From the NCBI GenBank assembly GCA_046303115.1, contig JBKCGZ010000115.1:1-10113 (forward strand): a stretch of 10,113 nt of DNA, in the 5' to 3' direction. Positions 6,187 through 10,113 of this stretch are shown here, piece by piece (within the stretch, counting starts at the first letter, position 1; every line of letters begins with the position of its first letter). This DNA is from CAINEC01 sp046303115 (GTDB lineage: Bacteria; Bacteroidota; Bacteroidia; AKYH767-A; OLB10). The translations under genes were made by a program, and so were the position numbers. The notes beneath the pieces are model-generated. The model made no database searches and was not told where the DNA came from. It saw only the letters and a list, made by a program, of their open reading frames with translations.

Positions 6187-6951
6187 TTATTTCAACTTGT
6201 ATGTTAAACCGATATTTAAACCAGCCCATGCACGAGTAGTTTTTTGGTAATCGAAGACATTTTTCGCTCCAAGACCTAAAAACGTTGTATTGTGATTGAA
6301 AATAGCATTTGCACTTACGTTTTCATCAATATATAGTTTGTCATATTCGTTTTCTGTGTACTCTGTTGTAGCATCAGTAAACATATATCCTAAACGAAGA
6401 CCTGCTGTTAAACCTAATTGATCATTTAATTCGAAATCTGCTCCAAAACCTAAAACACCTGATAATCCAAAACCGCTAAAGTCGTTTTTAAAATTTTTAT
6501 CAGTATAGTTTAATGATGTGGCACTAGGGTAATCAAATGTTTCTTTCGCGCTACTTAAGAAAGATAACTGTGGACCAACTTCGAAGTACGCACCATTTCC
6601 ACTTCCTAACTTAAATAAAACTGGAATGTCGATGTATTTTAATTTTGTTTCAACTGTAGCTGGCAATGCAGATGCTTCAGGTCCAAATTTCAAATCATAC
6701 TTTTCATTGTGACCTGAAATTAATAAGTTCACATCTAAACTGTAGTTATCAGCAAGACGATAATTGAAAGAAGCACCGAAAGAACCTCCTGTTGTTGGAG
6801 CGTAATCTAATTCATAACCTTGATCACTAACATTGTTGTTAAATAATGCAGTATAATTGAATGCGCCTTTTAAACCGATACGCATCTCGCCTTGAGCCTG
6901 AGCACCGAATGTGATTGCTGCTAAAGCGGCAACTAGAATTAATTTTTTCAT
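6187..6951 (-). CDS. Outer-membrane beta-barrel protein (PorT-like), upstream paralogue
   Basis: This 254-residue exported protein has a classic signal peptide (K2-K3, hydrophobic 4-16, predicted cleavage after A-Q-A at residue 19). The remainder is rich in alternating-residue strands typical of an 8-10-stranded barrel, ending in AGLNIGLTYKLK. It pairs with the gene at 5374-6123 as a tandem duplicate. It differs mainly in loops, for example a longer acidic loop around residues 41-50 and an Asn-rich segment near 214-222. It has its own promoter-like sequence upstream and a strong terminator downstream, so it is likely the main transcribed member of the pair. Family members include PorT-like and general opacity-type barrels; sequence alone does not show a ligand or pore function. 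Confidence 0.87.
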   Translation of the reverse strand: MKKLILVAALAAITFGAQAQGEMRIGLKGAFNYTALFNNNVSDQGYELDYAPTTGGSFGASFNYRLADNYSLDVNLLISGHNEKYDLKFGPEASALPATVETKLKYIDIPVLFKLGSGNGAYFEVGPQLSFLSSAKETFDYPSATSLNYTDKNFKNDFSGFGLSGVLGFGADFELNDQLGLTAGLRLGYMFTDATTEYTENEYDKLYIDENVSANAIFNHNTTFLGLGAKNVFDYQKTTRAWAGLNIGLTYKLK

Positions 6952-6977
6952 AGGGTTTATTTAGTTGATTATATTTG
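6946..6977 (+). promoter_or_regulatory. Candidate Bacteroidota promoter for the fabG operon
   Basis: TATATTTG at 6970-6977 is an exact match to the Bacteroidota -7 consensus TAnnTTTG. TTTC at 6946-6949, 20 bp upstream, is one base off the -33 box TTTG. The predicted start of transcription is near 6984, giving a leader of about 37 nt to the fabG ATG. The -33 box lies within the first codons of the divergent barrel gene. Confidence 0.55.
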
Positions 6978-6978
6978 A

Positions 6979-7010
6979 CAAATTAAACATAAATCTACCT
7001 AACAACCAAA
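6979..7010 (-). promoter_or_regulatory. Candidate promoter for the upstream barrel gene
   Basis: Read on the minus strand, TTTG (7010-7007) is followed after 20 bp by TTAATTTG (6986-6979), one base off the TAnnTTTG consensus. Transcription would start near 6972, about 20 nt before the ATG at 6951. Its -7 box lies one base from that of the opposing fabG promoter, so the two sites overlap throughout. Confidence 0.4.
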
Positions 7011-7020
7011 TTAACTGAAT

Positions 7021-7770
7021 ATGAAATTATTATTAGGAAAAACAGCTTTAATTACGGGCGCTTCTCGAGGAATTGGAAGAGGAATCGCAATCGAAATGGC
7101 TAAGCAAGGGGCGAACATTGCCTTTACCTACCTTTCATCGCCTGATAAAGCGGCTACTTTAGAGACAGAATTAGCAGCTCTTGGCGTAAAAGCTAAAGGT
7201 TATCAGTCTGATGCCTCTGATTTTAAAGCTGCTGACGATTTAATTAATGCTGTTGTTGCTGAGTTTACTACGTTAGATATCGTTGTGAACAATGCCGGTA
7301 TTACGCGTGATAATTTATTAATGCGTATGTCGGAAGAGCAATTCGACGAAGTAATCAAAACAAATTTGAAGAGTGTATTTAATGTGATCAAGGCTTGCCA
7401 GCGTCCGATGTTAAAGCAACGTAGCGGTTCTATTATCAACATGACATCGATTGTTGGGGTAAAAGGTAATGCAGGACAAGCGAATTATGCAGCATCTAAA
7501 GCTGGTATCATTGGATTTACAAAATCGATTGCGCAGGAATTAGGTTCTCGTAGTATTCGTTGTAATGCAATTGCTCCTGGATTTATTGAGACAGAAATGA
7601 CGGATGTATTAAACGAAGACACTGTTAAAATGTGGAGAGAACAAATTCCAATGAAACGCGGTGGAACTCCTCTAGACATTGCTAATGCTTGTATTTTCCT
7701 TGCTAGCGATATGTCGACTTATATTACTGGCCAGACATTACACGTGAATGGCGGATTGTTAACGATCTAA
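7021..7770 (+). CDS. fabG: 3-oxoacyl-[acyl-carrier-protein] reductase (SDR family)
   Basis: This 249-residue cytoplasmic short-chain dehydrogenase most likely catalyses NADPH-dependent reduction of beta-ketoacyl-ACP in fatty acid elongation. Visible motifs are the cofactor-binding TGASRGIG (12-19), NNAG (90-93), and the catalytic tetrad N115, S143, Y156 and K160 (YAASK). The C-terminal APGFIETEMT and GQTLHVNGG are typical of FabG. Length equals the family norm. No fatty-acid genes lie beside it, so another SDR role cannot be excluded, although overall similarity to FabG is strong. It starts 37 nt after a predicted transcription start, with no Shine-Dalgarno sequence. Only 9 nt separate its stop from the following M16 peptidase gene, suggesting one transcript. 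Confidence 0.9.
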   Translation: MKLLLGKTALITGASRGIGRGIAIEMAKQGANIAFTYLSSPDKAATLETELAALGVKAKGYQSDASDFKAADDLINAVVAEFTTLDIVVNNAGITRDNLLMRMSEEQFDEVIKTNLKSVFNVIKACQRPMLKQRSGSIINMTSIVGVKGNAGQANYAASKAGIIGFTKSIAQELGSRSIRCNAIAPGFIETEMTDVLNEDTVKMWREQIPMKRGGTPLDIANACIFLASDMSTYITGQTLHVNGGLLTI

Positions 7771-7779
7771 AACATACTT

Positions 7780-9126
7780 ATGAAAAAAATAATCTCTTTA
7801 CTAATCCTAATTACTGTCAATACGATGGTAGTTATTGGAGGTCCTGGCGATAAGATATTGCCTTATCCTATTTATCAAACAAAAATGGCTAACGGATTAA
7901 ATGTCGTTACTGTTCCTTACGACAGTCCGGGATTAGCAGCGTTTTATATTATCATGCGTGTTGGTTCACGTGATGAAGTAGATGCAGGACGTACCGGCTT
8001 TGCCCATTTCTTCGAGCATATGATGTTTCGCGGAACAGAAAAATATCCGAAGGAAGCCTACAGTAATGCATTAAAAGCAACTGGTGCAAGTGCGAATGCA
8101 AACACTTGGTTAGATAGAACAGTTTATCATATGACCGGTAATGCGTCGATGTTAGATAAGATGTTTGAATTGGAATCAGATCGTTTTATGAATCTGAAAT
8201 ATTCTGTTCAGGATTTTAAAACAGAAGCTGGTGCAGTGAAAGGAGAGTACACTAAAAACTCTGCAAGTCCTTATGAGCAATTAGATGAAAAAATGAATGA
8301 TGTGGCATTTACAGCACATACCTATAAACATACCACGATGGGATTTTTTGCCGATGTAGTGGATATGCCAAATCAATATGACTTCTCTTTAGATTTTTTC
8401 AAGAATTTTTATCGTCCAGAGTATGCGACTATTTTGGTTGTTGGAGATGTTAATCCAGATGCAGTAAACAAATTAGCAGAGAAATACTTTGGTGTATGGC
8501 AGCGCGGAAATTATGTAAGTAAAATTCCAGTTGAGCCTGCTCAAACAGAAACGCGTTATGCACATGTAAAGGTTCCTAATTTCCCTCCAGTAGTTTCTTT
8601 GAATTATAAGTCGCCAGCATTCGATGATTCTAAAATTGATATGCCTGCATTGGATTTATTAAATACGATTTTATTTTCTGAAAAATCGGACTTGTATAAG
8701 CAACTTGTAATTGAAGAACAAAAAATTCGTAACATCGGTGGCGGCGCATATAACACAAGAGATCCTTACTTAAGTATGATTAGTGCTTCCTTGGTAGATG
8801 AAAAAGATATGCAGTATGTAAAAGACGTAATTATTAAGGCGATTGAAAAATCAAAGACTACTTTAGTAGATGCGACAACGTTAGAGCAAGCTAAAATGCG
8901 AATGAAATACAGCTTTGCAATGGGCATGGATAGTCCAACTAATATTGCTGAGGCACTTGCGGGATATATCTGGGTAACGGGAGATGCAGAATCAATAAAT
9001 CGTTCTTATGCACAATATGAAAAAGTAACTCCGCAAGATTTAATGAATGCAGCGAATAAATATTATGTATCTACAGGATTAACAATCGGAACAATTTCAG
9101 GAGCCGATAATTGTCCAATAAAATAA
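7780..9126 (+). CDS. M16B zinc peptidase, catalytic subunit
   Basis: This 448-residue secreted insulinase/processing-peptidase family protein has a signal peptide (K2-K3, hydrophobic 4-19), so it probably acts in the periplasm. The inverted zinc motif HXXEH is H76-F-F-E79-H80. The third ligand is E156, exactly 76 residues after H80 as in the family, with the conserved E149 seven residues before it. The N-terminal M16 domain spans about 35-180 and the C-terminal M16_C domain about 190-370. The Arg/Tyr substrate-binding pair expected in the C-terminal domain is absent: the matching segment QLVIEEQKIRNIGG (308-321) has V and I at those places. A partner subunit should supply it. The next gene, 9 nt downstream, does. 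Substrates are unknown; such pairs are thought to degrade or process peptides. Confidence 0.93.
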   Translation: MKKIISLLILITVNTMVVIGGPGDKILPYPIYQTKMANGLNVVTVPYDSPGLAAFYIIMRVGSRDEVDAGRTGFAHFFEHMMFRGTEKYPKEAYSNALKATGASANANTWLDRTVYHMTGNASMLDKMFELESDRFMNLKYSVQDFKTEAGAVKGEYTKNSASPYEQLDEKMNDVAFTAHTYKHTTMGFFADVVDMPNQYDFSLDFFKNFYRPEYATILVVGDVNPDAVNKLAEKYFGVWQRGNYVSKIPVEPAQTETRYAHVKVPNFPPVVSLNYKSPAFDDSKIDMPALDLLNTILFSEKSDLYKQLVIEEQKIRNIGGGAYNTRDPYLSMISASLVDEKDMQYVKDVIIKAIEKSKTTLVDATTLEQAKMRMKYSFAMGMDSPTNIAEALAGYIWVTGDAESINRSYAQYEKVTPQDLMNAANKYYVSTGLTIGTISGADNCPIK

Positions 9127-9135
9127 TTACTACCA

Positions 9136-10113
9136 ATGAAAAAAATAATCGCCATACTATTTCTATTCATCTTAGGTCTGCAGGTTAATGCAGCCGATGT
9201 AGTAGAACTAAAACTACCTAAATCAGATTTAGTAGTTGTAAAATTAATGTTCAAGAATGGGTCAATTTGTGATCCTGTTGGAAAAGAAGGATTGACTTCA
9301 CTAACTGCAAGTGTTGTTGCAGACGGTGGAACTGGTAAAATGACAAGCACAGAGATTAAAGATTTAATTTATCCGTGGGCGGCGAGTTATTATGCTTCAG
9401 TTGATAAGCAAGTAACCGTATTTACATTTGAAGTTCACAAAGACAACCTTAATAAATTCTATCCAATTATAATTGACTTGCTAAGAAATCCACGATTTGC
9501 TGATGATGATTTTTCTCGTGCAAAATCCAATCAATTAAATTATGTGAGTGAAGTAATTCATTCTTCTTCTGATGAAGAGTACAGTAAAAAGTATTTAGAA
9601 AACTTTTTATTCAGAGGAACGAACATGGCACATTTAGTAGATGGAACAGCGGATGGTGTAAACAGTATTACATTAAATGATGTTAGAGCGCACTATAAAA
9701 ACTTCTTTGGAACAAACAATTTAACGATTGGAATTGCAGGTAACTATTCAGATGAATTCTTATCAAAATTAAAATCTGATTTAGGCGGATTGCCGAAAAC
9801 AGCGATGGCCATTCCAGAGCTAGGAAAAGGAAGAAAGCCAAATGGCATTCAGGTTGAAATTGTATCTAAAGAAAGTGCATTAGGTTCTGCTGTATTCGCA
9901 GGATTCCCAATGGATATTACACGTGCTAATGATGACTTTGCTGCATTAATGGTAGCTAATTCATGGTTGGGTGAACATCGTAAATCGTATTCACGATTAT
10001 ATCAAAAGATTCGTGAGCAACGTTCGATGAATTATGGTGACTATACCTATATTGAGTGGTATAACAACGGAGGAAGTAATATGCTTCCAAGAGCTGGATA
10101 TCCGCGTTTGAGT
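9136..10113 (+). CDS. M16B peptidase-like protein, non-catalytic subunit (3' end beyond the window)
   Basis: The reading frame opens at the ATG 9 nt after the previous stop and stays open for 326 codons to the window edge, so the gene is truncated only by the window. A signal peptide is visible (K2-K3, hydrophobic 4-14, cleavage probably after A19 or A20). It aligns with the preceding M16 protein but lacks the zinc site: HFFEH is replaced by S55-L-T-A-S59 in GLTSLTASVV. It keeps the family's Arg/Tyr pair, R293 and Y300, in LYQKIREQRSMNYGDY. This is the alpha-type, non-catalytic partner known from mitochondrial processing peptidase and bacterial heterosubunit M16B enzymes. It presumably heterodimerises with the upstream gene product. 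Typical partners are about 430-450 residues, so roughly 100 or more residues lie beyond the edge. Confidence 0.9.
   Translation, partial: MKKIIAILFLFILGLQVNAADVVELKLPKSDLVVVKLMFKNGSICDPVGKEGLTSLTASVVADGGTGKMTSTEIKDLIYPWAASYYASVDKQVTVFTFEVHKDNLNKFYPIIIDLLRNPRFADDDFSRAKSNQLNYVSEVIHSSSDEEYSKKYLENFLFRGTNMAHLVDGTADGVNSITLNDVRAHYKNFFGTNNLTIGIAGNYSDEFLSKLKSDLGGLPKTAMAIPELGKGRKPNGIQVEIVSKESALGSAVFAGFPMDITRANDDFAALMVANSWLGEHRKSYSRLYQKIREQRSMNYGDYTYIEWYNNGGSNMLPRAGYPRLS

Overview
The window looks like chromosome from a member of the Bacteroidota. The DNA is AT-rich. Start codons lack Shine-Dalgarno sequences, and the one good promoter has the TAnnTTTG -7 box typical of the phylum. Secreted proteins have short signal peptides ending in a Q-A-Q type cleavage site. 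The gene content also fits: a fused B12-dependent acyl-CoA mutase, PorT-like outer-membrane barrels and a paired M16 peptidase. I cannot name the genus.

Layout. (a) 1-833: a small IS200-like/REP-associated HUH transposase gene (minus strand) set in short palindromic repeats. These are phased at almost exactly 25 bp on both sides, and one repeat unit is built into the 3' end of the coding sequence. (b) 840-4220, minus: a single-chain B12-binding/G-protein/mutase fusion of the IcmF type. (c) 4221-4444: a divergent intergenic region holding an inverted array of 8-bp AT-rich units. (d) 4445-5329, plus: sucD, followed by a textbook terminator. (e) 5374-6951, minus: two tandem paralogous outer-membrane beta-barrel proteins separated by a strong terminator. 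(f) 6952-7020: a short region with apparently overlapping divergent promoters. (g) 7021-10113, plus: fabG followed at 9-nt gaps by two M16 peptidase-family proteins, one with the zinc site and one without it. The second runs off the window end.

The genes do not form one system. icmF and sucD both serve acyl-CoA and central carbon metabolism but are divergently transcribed. The fabG-M16-M16 set looks like an operon. Its peptidase pair probably forms one heterodimeric processing protease in the periplasm. The two barrel proteins are structural envelope components of unknown specific function.

I see no defence system, CRISPR array, phage or conjugative gene, tRNA or rRNA. The most unusual part is the transposase with its phased repeats. 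A block of three units recurs in the same order on both sides of the gene, and the units vary in a compensatory way that preserves their hairpins.
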